From Megalonaias nervosa (lineage: Eukaryota > Mollusca > Bivalvia > Unionida > Unionidae): a stretch of DNA of 64,000 bases. The stretch covers positions 60,338 to 124,337 of the forward strand of contig JAECUM010004424.1 of the NCBI GenBank assembly GCA_016617855.1. Reading direction: 5' to 3'. The notes below the pieces were generated by a model. The model did no database searches. It was not told the DNA's origin and saw only the letters and a program-made list of their open reading frames with translations. This document shows, one piece after another, positions 51,301-59,014 of the stretch (position 1 is the first letter of the stretch; every line of letters starts with the position of its first letter). A program made the position numbers and the translations under genes.

Positions 51301-53593
51301 TGATTAACAACTATATAAATCAACCAAAATTATGTCCAAGAAAGACAGCATATTTTTCTTAGCGTTAGTAAAAATGCAAAAAAAAATCAAGCAACCAGTT
51401 TAACTTCATTTATCAATTAAACTCATTAAGTACACGTCATGTATCAATTAAAACTCATTAAGATGTCTGGAAGCAAGAAAATATACTGTTTCTTCAGACA
51501 TGTGTGCATTTTAAATGGCTATATGGCTCTGTTAATCATGTTTTAGAGGTTTAAGCTGTTGATATCTTGGTATTGGAACATGGAAAGATGTTTAATCAAT
51601 AAATTAAATTTTACTATCAAATACCAAGAATAACATAATGTGGAAATTTGCAGCAGATACAATATAAATCATATGTAATGACTGATGCATAGAAAATAAA
51701 TTAAAATAAAAATGCATAGAAAATAAACTTTCAGCGGATATATACCATAAAACTTAGTGGAAGTAACCAAGAAAAAAAGACACAAAGACTCTGGTATTCC
51801 CTTGGCTATTTTTGGAAGCTTTGATTAACTACATGTCACATGCTCATATTCAACATTGCTTGGTTTTATTTTTATTGTTTTGCTGTCTGTGCAAAAACAG
51901 AACTTGCTATAAATCCTGCTTGAGAAGCAAAGTTCCTTCCAACCAAATTAGGCCATTGTTACCTACTTTATTGTTCCATTTAGCCATGTTGTGTTTTTGT
52001 CACCTGGTCCATTTTTGAGTCAGTGTTGTCAAACAACAGAGAATTGTGAGGAGTATGCCATATGCATCAGTTATAGTAAAATGGATTACTGTGATCTGTG
52101 TTTGACTGTACTATGTTTGATTGTACATTCCAGCAGTATTTTTTCTGTTGACATTTAAGTCTATTTGCTGATACTTGTTGCATGATTAGAATGTAAACAA
52201 AATCCTTTAAAGCAGATGTTTTGTACAAACCCCATTTAAATTGCATCACTTAGGATGAATGTTAAGAGTTCTACACTAAGTTGCTCTCAGTACCATATCG
52301 GTAGGTTTTCATGATATATTTTAAATCTTTAATGTTCACTTTTTGAGTGGGACTCCTATTAACTTCTGTGAACTTTACATTGATGTATGTTACTGTATTT
52401 CTATTTACTAAAAGAAGGAGTATAATGTGCAATAGATATATGCAATAATTCCTCATTGGCGGTAAGCTGTTGGTAAAATGCACCTGAAATATGATTTTCT
52501 TGCAATCTCTTACCAAGCTCTCTGTTTGTTTCACTTGATTTTGTGAGTTAAATTAGTATCACAAGTGGATCTCACATGCATTTAATCAGTTTCATTTTTT
52601 TAATATATGGATGTATTCATGAAAAATTTTGAATATTATGGACATAAAAGTAAAGTAATTTCTTTTATGAGAAGACATTGAAGTTTACTGTGTTCTGATT
52701 GATTAAATTGACACCTGCTGTCTTTGCTAAAAAGTTATATAGTGTTGTACTTTTAGAAAGCAAAGAGGACATTTTCCCAACCCAAACTGCCAGTATTCCC
52801 CAAAATTTAATAAACCCACATATCTTGATAATTACTGAGAGACAGAGATACATACAATGCCTCCCCCCTCCACAACAACTAAACCAAGGTGCATTACTGC
52901 TCATGTGCTCATTTGAGAGTGCTTTAAGATTCCAATGGTTCACCAGACATTTTTACTGCCAGTGTACATGTAGCTAGTCCAAACATGCCATTTTACTGTG
53001 TTATTTGGTCAAGCAATGTAGCCTCACTTAAGAGGAAACTCTCAAGAGAGGAATAACTGTATAGGACACTAAGGGGACTGCAAAATGTCTTTATGGATAC
53101 GTCACTCTCAAGAGAGGAATAACTGTATAGGACACTAAGGGGACTGCAAAATGTCTTTATGGATATGTCACTCTCAAGAGAGGAATAACTGTATAGGACT
53201 CTAAGGGGACTGCAAAATGTCTTTATGGATATGTCACTCTCAAGAGAGGAATAACTGTATAGGACTCTAAGGGGACTGCAAAATGTCTTTATGGATATGT
53301 CCTCTTTATATAGATCTTAATAAACTTAAGAAAAAGGATTTAAAATTGTCCTTTATTAGTAGGTATCCTTTGTATAGTGATGTCCTTTTAAACAGGTTTC
53401 TAAATTTGTTTAAATTTCAGGTCATGTATTTGAATGCCTGTCTCAAATATCCTTTATCCTATTGCTGGTTTTAATGGCGAAGGGATACACAATCACCAGA
53501 GGCCGCCTTACTAACATCAGCACGGTCAAAGTGGCTGTCTTCTTTACTCTCTATGTTATTGCATATGCAGTACTTATTATTTGGGAACCATTT
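21159..53593 (+). CDS. TMEM145: TMEM145-like seven-transmembrane protein, 5' eight exons (3' end beyond window)
   Basis: Gene-level entry; the exons are listed separately. Eight exons join in phase to 314 codons. Order: hydrophobic signal peptide (about residues 1-20); an extracellular GOLD-like domain with family motifs DWTFLTRFCFL, LLYYDG, a Cys-rich segment and RERWWYIVLSNC; then membrane segments starting at TPMAIAFLLANCVL, a HTTYKIFM loop motif, and KGYTITRGR between segments three and four. These match, in the same order, animal TMEM145 more closely than its relative GPR180. Family members have about 500 residues and seven membrane segments, so roughly the last three and the C-tail are missing here. 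TMEM145 is implicated in hearing in mammals; the general cellular role in invertebrates is not settled. All introns are GT-AG and large (0.7-9.9 kb visible). No disruption is seen. Confidence 0.93.
21448..21508 (+). repeat. Left arm of a 60-bp inverted-repeat pair
   Basis: 'gggggaaactaatgaaacac' plus 'tccccaattaagggctattgg' is the reverse complement (about 80% or better) of 23327-23393. Together the arms bound about 1.95 kb of intron 1. Confidence 0.8.
21795..22110 (-). mobile_element. tRNA-headed SINE with perfect 13-bp target-site duplication
   Basis: On the minus strand the 5' end reads 'ctggtggcttagtggttaga' (A box), then 'gcgtccgcctcggatgtggg' and 'gtgggtttgaaccccggctg' (B box), a tRNA-like RNA polymerase III promoter. 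The 3' end is 'aaagctgcgttaaaaatcc' running into CA repeats. The 13-bp sequence AAGATAAGAGTGT occurs exactly at 21782-21794 and 22111-22123, framing the element. No full tRNA cloverleaf is claimed. Confidence 0.9.
22310..22344. repeat. (GT)n-rich microsatellite
   Basis: 'atgtgtatgtgtatgtgtgt' followed by more GT units. Confidence 0.8.
23327..23393 (-). repeat. Right arm of the 60-bp inverted-repeat pair
   Basis: Reverse complement of 21448-21508, including 'caggcact', 'gggggaaactaatg' and 'acactccc.aattaag.gcta'. See the finding on this pair. Confidence 0.8.
27523..27566. repeat. (CT)n microsatellite
   Basis: About 22 CT units. The Leu-Ser open frame across it is an artefact. Confidence 0.95.
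27850..27904. repeat. (GT)n microsatellite
   Basis: About 27 GT units. The Thr-His frame on the other strand is an artefact. Confidence 0.95.
28484..28655. mobile_element. Foldback MITE, copy A
   Basis: The left arm 'caaacaacaaggatcctaat' continues 'ctgccatagcataatgc'. The right half, 'aaactgcacagagctaaatc' to 'cagatctgggtccgtgcagt' then 'ttgcagtt', is itself a near-palindrome. The same sequence occurs at 29281, 45150 and 46995. No coding potential. Confidence 0.85.
29281..29492. mobile_element. Foldback MITE, copy B
   Basis: Outer ends 'gtatgtactagcttatattt' and '...cttgtaaatgagtatgtat' are inverted to one another. The centre holds 'aaacactgcacagacccaga' and 'agatctggatctgtgcagtt'. A short extra stretch ('tatataatgtttttc') makes it longer than copy A. 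Confidence 0.85.
31153..31227 (+). CDS. TMEM145: TMEM145-like exon 2
   Basis: Acceptor 'tttcatttcag', donor gtatta, phase 0 at both ends, 25 codons. It encodes DWTFLTRFCFLSEKGNFKYQ then ISYPK, which matches the family signature DW-x-F-L-T-R-F-C-F-L-S at the start of the extracellular domain. Confidence 0.93.
31450..31585. repeat. Tandem repeat, about 49 bp x 3
   Basis: Unit like 'agtataaggtgatttataca' plus 'atatagtacattgaatctac'; the third copy is truncated. Confidence 0.75.
31655..32965. repeat. Minisatellite, about 29-bp unit, about 44 copies
   Basis: The consensus is near 'cataacctatcagtcataca' plus 'cagggacaa'. Around 32640-32820 a homogenised sub-block has the unit 'cctatcagtcaaatacagag' plus 'agcataata', repeated almost perfectly at exactly 29 bp. 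There are no spacers, so it is a minisatellite and not a CRISPR array. Confidence 0.95.
33400..34900 (+). other. Probable degraded upstream part of the DIRS-like element, or unclassified DNA
   Basis: This stretch is visibly less AT-rich than its surroundings, with a 63-codon frame at 33757-33948 and a 115-codon frame at 34113-34460. The base composition and position suggest transposon origin. I could not align it convincingly to reverse transcriptase or RNase H. Confidence 0.3.
34900..35945 (+). pseudogene. Broken DIRS-like tyrosine recombinase (element 1)
   Basis: The frame at 35161-35391 includes SFEPLSKALLTHISAKTFIL followed by VTLVTASRISEIYAL. This matches the DIRS recombinase pattern 'PPFEPL...LT.KT.FL.ALASARRVSEI.AL', with the catalytic Arg of the first box kept (SRISE). 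NYLQF then follows, as in the family. Later family blocks appear in other frames: SFVLNTFLS (about 35420), 'AAQQAI' near 35790, and FINHTLT near 35900. Frameshifts and stops separate them, so it is dead. DIRS elements integrate through this recombinase rather than an integrase. Confidence 0.65.
36272..36303. repeat. (ATT)n microsatellite
   Basis: About 10 ATT units. Confidence 0.9.
37240..37270. repeat. (AAT)n microsatellite
   Basis: About 10 AAT/AAG-like units with one variant (agtaat). Confidence 0.85.
37805..37882 (+). CDS. TMEM145: TMEM145-like exon 3
   Basis: Acceptor 'ccttttcacag', donor gtaagc, phase 0 at both ends, 26 codons. It encodes KYGSQSFLLYYDGKDQW and SVYPGTDK. In vertebrate TMEM145 this position has a Cys pair followed by ILLYFDD; here the Cys pair is replaced by Gly-Ser, while L-L-Y-[YF]-D and Q-W-x-x-V-Y are kept. 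Confidence 0.9.
38020..38450 (+). repeat. Degenerate tandem repeat, about 165 bp x 3, in intron 3
   Basis: Recurring blocks 'ttacattcttctc', 'aatatctcttgaa', 'tgagatgtctttatgaaact' and 'tgtatgatcac' suggest three diverged units. A separate 37-bp duplication ('tatcatttatcacattattc' plus 'aatattatacattgt') sits at about 38883-38957, just 5' of exon 4. Confidence 0.55.
39008..39208 (+). CDS. TMEM145: TMEM145-like exon 4 (largest visible exon)
   Basis: Acceptor 'cattattgcag', donor gtaatt, phase 0 at both ends, 67 codons. It starts TCDQKYAVLDPKNNQEIGLT, has Cys residues in C-S-L-V and Y-V-C-D-N, then YRSFVSARERWWYIVLSNC. The RSF-x-S-x-RERWWYI-x-LS-x-C block is the strongest single family signature in the window. 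These Cys residues probably form disulfides in the extracellular domain. Confidence 0.95.
40100..40625 (+). repeat. Dispersed repeat of the 'atatggctgcc' type, about 145-bp period, in intron 4
   Basis: Four diverged units with cores near 40145, 40295, 40440 and 40582 ('tccaatatgactgacatgg', 'ttcaatatggcctccatagc', 'tccagtatggctgccaaaaa'), each followed by 'agcagccattttgaaaatc'-like and 'cctcatgaatggatgg'-like blocks. Confidence 0.7.
41056..41146 (+). CDS. TMEM145: TMEM145-like exon 5
   Basis: Acceptor 'cttttcccag', donor gtaagt at 41147, starts phase 0 and ends phase 1. It encodes MKGMYLEYEIHMTNGVMEDY then LHREYSADEF. The family pattern L-x-Y-E-[MI]-x-[LM]-T-N-G ... H-F/E-S/Y-x-ADEF matches well; this is the end of the extracellular domain. 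The 3' two-thirds of the exon with its splice donor have been amplified downstream. Confidence 0.93.
41147..41815 (+). repeat. Exon-derived tandem repeat: about seven decayed copies of exon 5 and its splice donor
   Basis: About 87-bp units follow exon 5 head-to-tail. Each has versions of 'gattcacatgacaaatgggg', 'ctacctgcacagagaatact', 'cagtggatgagttttgtaag' and 't.cttaaatatatga'. Copies near 41492-41503 and 41567-41578 keep an intact 'gagttttgtaagt' donor. None has the exon's own acceptor or its first 15 or so bases, and reading frames are broken, so they should be intronic. Confidence 0.9.
41955..42885. repeat. Minisatellite, 40-bp unit, about 23 copies
   Basis: Two alternating unit types: 'cacccatttcacacagatat' plus 'tttatacaatatcacaccat' and the same with 'tttatacaataatccaccgt'. 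Three units make 120 bp, a multiple of three, so a 215-codon frame stays open. It is repeat, not gene. Confidence 0.97.
42890..44250. other. Intron 5 segment with nothing recognisable
   Basis: AT-rich, no repeat structure beyond short 'atccatccatc' runs near 43390. Confidence 0.5.
44255..44435 (+). mobile_element. tRNA-derived SINE, CAT-anticodon-like head
   Basis: 'agtagctcagttaataaatt' (A box) and 'gcggactcatgattgaaagg' then 'ttgtgggttcagtac' (B box) resemble a tRNA-Met-like head. The body has 'ggtgtgtccttgggaaggca' plus 'ctt', a core seen in many SINEs, and the tail 'gctgttaaaacccacaaatc'. It is degraded, and no target-site duplication was found. Confidence 0.7.
44440..45115 (+). repeat. 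Degenerate dispersed repeat with about 180-bp period, intron 5
   Basis: Blocks such as 'aagatatcttaagaactgtg', 'gatatctcaacaactgttat' and 'aaaatatctccaatctggtt', each followed by a 'gatgccttg..g...aa..tgg' and 'tggtgat..tgacc' stretch, suggest three or four diverged units. Confidence 0.55.
45145..45362. mobile_element. Foldback MITE, copy C
   Basis: The arms 'gaaactgcaaacaacaaaga' plus 'cccagatttgccatagcata' and, inverted, 'aactccacagacccagattt' plus 'gccatcatataatgc' enclose a central inverted pair 'aaactgcacagaaccagatc'. It belongs to the same family as copies A, B and D. Confidence 0.9.
46058..46129 (+). CDS. TMEM145: TMEM145-like exon 6: first membrane segment
   Basis: Acceptor 'gcttattttcag', donor gtaagt, phase 1 on both sides, 24 codons. 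It encodes (Y)ITPMAIAFLLANCVLMVLAI then ICA, a clean hydrophobic helix of about 21 residues immediately after the ADEF motif, as in the family. Confidence 0.88.
46205..46325. repeat. Short-unit minisatellite, about 10 bp x 11
   Basis: Variants of 'acagtggtat' in tandem ('gtggtacacagtggtataca'). Confidence 0.9.
46990..47208. mobile_element. Foldback MITE, copy D
   Basis: Outer ends: left 'gcttataaattgagtcaaac', right, reverse-complemented, 'gcttataagacgagtccaat', both continuing into 'tgcaaac'. The interior has 'aaactgcacagtcccagatc' and its inverse 'ggcagatctggtctgtgcag'. Confidence 0.9.
47950..48205. repeat. Tandem repeat, about 110 bp x 2-3
   Basis: Blocks 'atgacacagccttgttgggg' / 'atgacacagccttgtggagc' and 'ttattactcccatgaacagt' recur; a further single copy of the latter lies at about 47375. 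Confidence 0.75.
48210..48390. repeat. Tandem repeat, 42 bp x 4
   Basis: Unit 'acagtatatcacatttgtac' plus 'tctattgcctgtaatttgtt' plus 'at'. The period is divisible by three, so overlapping open frames on both strands are artefacts. Confidence 0.9.
48668..48895. repeat. Tandem repeat, about 44 bp x 5
   Basis: Unit like 'gctgtcccaagatgctaacc' plus 'agtcctaacctggaattttt'; later copies are more diverged. Confidence 0.9.
49306..49461 (+). CDS. TMEM145: TMEM145-like exon 7: loop and second membrane segment
   Basis: Acceptor after a long T run ('tttttcag'), donor gtagta, phase 1 on both sides. It encodes VLHARYLFHTTYKIFMFSLA then LWIFYLLLWSIGYGNYGKDG and LEERLRQVKTA. L-x-H-T-T-Y-K-[MI]-F-M and Y/W-x-x-G-x-Y-x-x-D-G are family landmarks of the segment after the first helix. 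Confidence 0.93.
49495..50030 (+). repeat. Tandem 60-bp units followed by 'atatggctgcc'-type dispersed repeat, intron 7
   Basis: 49495-49660 has three copies of 'tagctcaccttactatgaag' plus 'tcatgtgatttatggtatgg' plus 'ccttgtg'. 49740-50030 has diverged units with 'caaatatggctgctgttacc' and 'taaagtatggccaccattac'. 'tagctcacctt..' is how I expect mollusc members of this family to begin, so the two parts may be one element. Confidence 0.65.
50185..51260. repeat. Minisatellite, 34-bp unit, about 30 copies
   Basis: Unit near 'tcactgcctgatttactcag' plus 'atacacatctagta', with block-wise variants (tagtat, ggtatc, ggtagc). The 3' end is degenerate. Confidence 0.96.
51270..53030. other. Intron 7 segment with nothing recognisable
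   Basis: AT-rich. Opposing 92-codon frames at 52665-52977 overlap each other and show no domain or conserved pattern. Confidence 0.5.
53036..53300. repeat. Near-perfect tandem repeat, 66 bp x 4
   Basis: Unit 'ctcaagagaggaataactgt' plus 'ataggacactaaggggactg' plus 'caaaatgtctttatggatat' plus 'gtcact'. The copies differ by one or two bases, so this is recent. It lies only 120 bp 5' of exon 8. Confidence 0.97.
53421..53593 (+). CDS. TMEM145: TMEM145-like exon 8: third and fourth membrane segments
   Basis: Acceptor 'ttaaatttcag', donor gtaagt at 53594, starts phase 1 and ends phase 0. It encodes HVFECLSQISFILLLVLMAK, GYTITRGRLTNISTVKVAVF, then FTLYVIAYAVLIIWEPF. KG-[FY]-T-[VI]-TRGR is a family hallmark. 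In TMEM145 the next residues should read like FDPG and continue into segment five; I could not find that exon before 64000. Confidence 0.94.
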
Positions 53594-53737
53594 GTAAGTA
53601 TTGCTAAATTAATCATCATTTATGATACTATAATATACAGTTTGATATTGTAAGGAATTTGTATGGTTATTACAAACAATCGTACCATCACGTGACATGA
53701 ACATGCTGATTACTTTGAATTTTCATTTGTCATGGCA

Positions 53738-54112
53738 TTAGGTGTTAGCCAGTAATAATGACTGGTCAGAGTGTTTGTAGTGGCTTTATGTATTAGCCAG
53801 TAATAATAAGTAGTCAGAGTGTGTTATTGTGGCTTTACATATTAGCCAGTAATAACTGGTCAGTGTTTGTAGTGGCTTTATGTGTTAGCCAGAAATAATA
53901 ACTGGTCAGAGTGTTTGTAATGGTTTTATGTGTTAGCCAGAAATAATAACTGGTCAGAGTGTTTGTAATGGTTTTATGTGTTAGCCAGTAATAACTGGTC
54001 AGAGTGTTTGTAATGGTTTTATGTGTTAGCCAGTAATAACTGGTCAGAGTGTTTGTAATGGTTTTATGTGTTAGCCAGTAATAACTGGTCAGAGTATTTG
54101 TAGTGGCTTTAT
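53738..54112. repeat. Tandem repeat, about 45 bp x 8
   Basis: Unit 'gtgttagccagtaataactg' plus 'gtcagagtgtttgtaatggt' plus 'tttat'. Confidence 0.95.
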
Positions 54113-54509
54113 GATCTCAAATTTTTTTTCCAAAGTTGTAATTTAAAATTTTTGCAGATGTCAGATTGGAAAGTTGTAATGTCAAATTTTTGCAGATGTC
54201 TGATTGGAAAGGTGTAATGTTAAGTCTTTGAAGATATCAGTTTGGAAAGTTGAAACTAAAGATCCCTATTTTGTCAGTATTATATTTATTCTTTTTTATG
54301 TCAATTTAATGTTTTAATGATTTAGTATCCTTATCAATGTCATCAAGTATTATCTTCAGTATTGTTCTCTAATACATGATAAAACCACATCTAAAACCAC
54401 TGATGGGTCTGAGCAAATAATGGTCTGTAGTGAGATATGGTCTGATATCATATGGTACATTTGGTAATTTATTAAAAAATGGGACAGGCCAAATATTGTT
54501 TTCATTTTT

Positions 54510-55340
54510 AATTAGTTCACCTGTCGATATGGCCAAGTTACCTTATGGTATGGTCCTGCATCCATCAGATGTCTTCCTTTGTCTGTTTATATCCCTCAAT
54601 ATTTCTATTGTCAACCTCATCTCACAACCCACTGAACCAATTTTACCCCACTGGTATGAGCATTCATGCAAAAATGCCTTTCAACAAATGATGACCCCAA
54701 TCTGCCATAAAATTTGGCTACAGTTACTAAAAATAAAAACTTGTTAAAAAGTTCTTTTCAAACACTGCCCACCAAAATTTGACAAAGCATTCATGAAACT
54801 TTTCAAGCTATTACAATTGATGCCATTCAACATCAAATATGGCCATCATTCCTAAAACTAGAAAAACCTTTAAATGAATTCTCCTTAAGTACTGTTCAAT
54901 AGAAGTTTACAGAATGTAAGAAAAATGATCCTGAAATGAAGGCCTTTTAAATTTATATAAATTAGACAAATATATGATCTAATATGGTTGCCAGAACAAT
55001 AAAATAGAAAACATTTCAACTGCTACTCAAAAGCCAGTTCATAGAATTTGACCAAATTTACCAGAAAACATTTTTGCACAAGCCTTTCAAGGGCATTTCA
55101 AGTTCGTACAAATGATGCTGATCTGCCTTCAAATTAGGACCCCAGTTTTAAAGAAAAGAAAATCTCTTTCTGTTCAAAACCACTTGACAGAATTTGACCA
55201 ATTTTAATAAAAGCATTCTGATGTAAAGGCCTTTCAAAATTGTACAAAATGATGGTCTACTGTCAATATAATGGCTATTATAACCACATATCGGAAAAAC
55301 TTTATTGACTTCTATCCAAAAACCACTTTTCAGAATTTAA
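54510..55340 (+). repeat. Dispersed 'atatggctgcc'-type repeat with its 5' end
   Basis: It begins with 'ttagttcacctgtcgatatg' and 'gccaagttaccttatggtat' plus 'ggtcctgcatcc', which I recognise as the head of a mollusc repeat family. About five units follow ('caaatatggccatcattcct', 'tctaatatggttgccagaac', with 'aatttgaccaaatttaccag' between). No gene is present despite the 105-codon frame at 54430-54747. Confidence 0.7.
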
Positions 55341-55849
55341 CCAAAATTTGACAAAAATAATCATGGCATGAAAATCTTTAAAGTTTATGCAAAGATGTAG
55401 TATGTCCACCAAAATTAAAACTAGACAAGCTGCCACATGCTGACCATTACAATTTATAACAGGCCTGTTCATGGATCTACGGATCTGTGTACAAAGGGGG
55501 TAAGCAACAACTCCACTAACACATGCTGGTAAGAATAACACCATTTTATGTGCAGCAAATTATGTCACAATTTACATTGTCAACACTTAACTCAATAAAA
55601 CAATGATTACATCAAGTCACCACATATAATTCAAAGTAAATGTTATTTGTACAAGGTGGTCATTCAGAGGAAAATATATTGAGAGTTTTATGTTCACAGA
55701 GAGTCATCTTGTTCCAAACTCTGGTCTCCATACACACAGTGAGTAATGCATATCCACCCAGTATGGAATTAAAATAGTCATCTACAAAGAACAGATGTAT
55801 ACACCTACACTTGCAAATCTGCTTGTCCACAAAGGACTGAATTATGCCT

Positions 55850-57100
55850 GCCTACACAGGAAATATATATGCACCTACACAGGGAACAATACATGTCAAA
55901 CAGGACTGAATTATGCCTGCCTACACAGGACATATATATGCACCTACACAGGGAACAATACATGTCAAACAGGACTGAATTATGCCTGCCTACACAGGAC
56001 ATATATATGCACCTACACAGGGAACAATACATGTCAAACAGGACTGAATTATGCCTGCCTACACAGGACATATATATGCACCTACACAGGGAACAATACA
56101 TGTCAAACAGGACTGAATTATGCCTGCCTACACAGGACATATATATGCACCTACACAGGGAACAATACATGTCAAACAGGACTGAATTATGCCTGCCTAC
56201 ACAGGACATATATATGCACCTACACAGGGAACAATACATGTCAAACAGGACTGAATTATGCCTGCCTACACAGGACATATATATGCACCTACACAGGGAA
56301 CAATACATGTCAAACAGGACTGAATTACACCTGCCTACACAGGACATATATATGCACCTACACAGGGAACAATACATGTCAAACAGGACTGAATTACGCC
56401 TGCCTACACAGGACATATATATGCACCTACACAGGGAACAATACATGTCAAACAGGACTGAATTACGCCTGCCTACACAGGACATATATCTGCACCTACA
56501 CAGGGAACAATACATGTCAAACAGGACTGAATTATGCCTGCCTACACAGGACGTATATATGCACCTACACAGGGAACAATACATGTCAAACAGGACTGAA
56601 TTATGCCTGCCTACACAGGACATATATATGCACCTACACTGGGAACAATACTTGTCCACACAGGATTGAATTATGCCTGCCCACACAGGACTGAATTATG
56701 CCTGTCCACACAGGATGTATATATGTGCCCACACGGGGCACAATACATGTCCACGCAGGACTGAATTATGCCTGCCCACATAGGATGGACATATGCGTCC
56801 ACACAGGGTACAGTACACATCCAAACAGGACTGAATTATGGCTGCCCACACATGACATATATATGCACCCTCACAGTGAACAATACCAATCCACACAGGA
56901 TTGAATTATACCTGTCCACACAGGACTGAGTTATGCCTGTCGACACATGACTGAATTATGCCTGTCTACACAGGATTTATATAAGAATGTATATATGTGC
57001 CCACACAGGGAACACTTCATGTCCACATGGCCTGAATTATGCCTGCCCACTCAGGATAGACATTTGCACCCACACAGGGAACAATATACATCTATCCAGG
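55850..57100. repeat. Minisatellite, 69-bp unit, 12 near-identical copies plus a degenerate tail
   Basis: Unit 'ggactgaattatgcctgcct' plus 'acacaggacatatatatgca' plus 'cctacacagggaacaataca' plus 'tgtcaaaca'. Copies from 55850 to about 56640 differ at single bases; 56640-57100 is a diverged extension. 69 bp is 23 codons, so two frames on + and one on - stay open for over 260 codons. The symmetry across strands and the lack of flanking exon signals argue against coding. Confidence 0.97.
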
Positions 57101-58049
57101 GCTTCTTCTAATGCAGGAGATGGATATGTTTCTTTGTTTAGATTACTTATCATACTGCTTTTCTGGTGCATACTGACAAGAGACTGTCTGGATAAATACA
57201 GGCGACATCTTAATATGCTGTCAACCAAGCTAGCAAGCCACCTACAAATAAACTATGAAGTTTAGCTAGTTACTAAATTATCCATAATGGTCAAAACATT
57301 ACTTCATAACATTTATGTAATTAATATGAAAACCATTTATTACAATTACACATTGTGTTTCATTATTCCATTAACATAGATAAGATGGCTTTCATTAAAA
57401 TCAGTGACATTTGTTACATAAATGAGTAACTGCAAGTCAGTAGGTATTGATGATGTATAAAAGATATCCTGCATTATATCAAACTGAGTTGGAGAGAGGT
57501 ATAAAAAATATATCAAACTTAGTTAGAGTTATGAAATATTCCACATCATATACTTTGCACTGTTATATATACAACAATGCCTGTTCAACATTCACAAAAA
57601 TGTTGTAATTAAGGACTTCAGATTCAGGATATTAATGCATCAAAATTGCAAGAAATAAAAATACAGTAAATGTGAAAGTATACTCACATTTAGCACATTG
57701 TTTCATCTATACATGGCCCAAGACTTTGTAAATGAAATTTGTACTGCTTTTATAATAGTTTAGCTGGAATACCTAGTAAGCAATTTATCCATCTATATGC
57801 ATAGTTCTTGCTAACCCTCACGCGTGTAACTCATGCATTAAACATATCATGCACTTTGCACCTAGGACAACTTAAACCTTGCAAAACTAATTGCTGAACA
57901 CTGTCTATACTATATACATTAAGTAAGGAACACCATTTAGACAAACGGTGCTTTCATCTGCAAGCTATACTGTTCTATGAACATTTAGGAAGATAAATTT
58001 ATTCAAATTTATGAACTTCACTACTAACTTATGATGCAAACCATTAAAT

Positions 58050-58520
58050 GACATATTATTTGGCCAATTTTAAAAAGAAGCATTCATGCATAAAAAACCT
58101 TTAACTTTGCACCAATGATGCCAATCAGTAATCTAGTAGTGTTGCTGCTATTAAAATTAGAAGAAACGTTAGACCACATCTTTTCAAAAACTGCCCAATG
58201 GAATTTGATCATATTTGACAGGAAGCATCTCTGCATAAGGTTTTTAAAATCAAAGGATGCAGATATGCTGTGAGATTTGGCTTTTACTAAAATAAACAAA
58301 TCCCCAAAAGCACTTTAAAAAATTTGATCAAACTTAACAAAAAGCATCCTGGTTTTTTTAAGGCCTTCACGTATTAGTCAAATGATGCGGATCTACTATC
58401 AGATATGGCAGCTGAAGATAGAGAAACCATCAAAGAGCTAGTTCCCTAACCAATTAAGAGAATTTGAAGGAATATAGACAGAAAGTACTCTACTGATCCA
58501 CAAATTTCTTTACCAACTGC
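58050..58520 (+). repeat. Dispersed 'atatggc'-type repeat, degraded copy
   Basis: Units with 'aatttgatcatatttgacag', 'gaagcatctctgcataagg', 'aatgatgcggatctactatc' and 'agatatggcagctg'; the same family as 4430-5440. Confidence 0.65.
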
Positions 58521-58627
58521 TTTTGCATTTCGCAACTTAATAAGTGATCTCAGTTTTATCTTCAGCTTCTTGTTTGATAATATAGTTATTCCATGGGAGA
58601 TCTTACATCATATTCCAGATCTGTATC

Positions 58628-58825
58628 CCAAAGCCTCTGTATTGTCAGATTGTAGAATCTTGTCAGTTTGCAGAGGCTGTCCATGGCACAACATAAGCTG
58701 TATTGTCAGATTGTAGAATCTTTTCCAGCTTGCAGAGGCTGTCCATGGCACAACATAAGCTGTATTGTCAGATTGTAGAATCTTTTCCAGATTGCAGAGG
58801 CTGTCCGTGGCACAACATAAGCTGG
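58628..58825. repeat. Tandem repeat, 62 bp x 3
   Basis: Unit 'tgtattgtcagattgtagaa' plus 'tcttttccagcttgcagagg' plus 'ctgtccatggcacaacataa' plus 'gc'. It sits at the 5' side of the DIRS-like element 2 region. Confidence 0.93.
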
Positions 58826-59014
58826 ACCTGCTGTTGCTCCCTCACTCACAATGACAAGGGAGCTGACTCACAAGTTGGTTATCTATTCCCTCTTCTACAC
58901 TTAAGCCCCTTGTTTCAGCCTTTAGTTACAAGATCCAGTCACCTGTTTGGCCCCTTAAGGCCCCTACCATGGGCTCAACACATTACATGTGGGGATTTTG
59001 GCATGGGCCTGTGT

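Noticed and set aside
55795..56694. Open frames of 266-299 codons on both strands
   Set aside because: They are the 69-bp tandem array read in different frames. There are no splice signals and no unique sequence.
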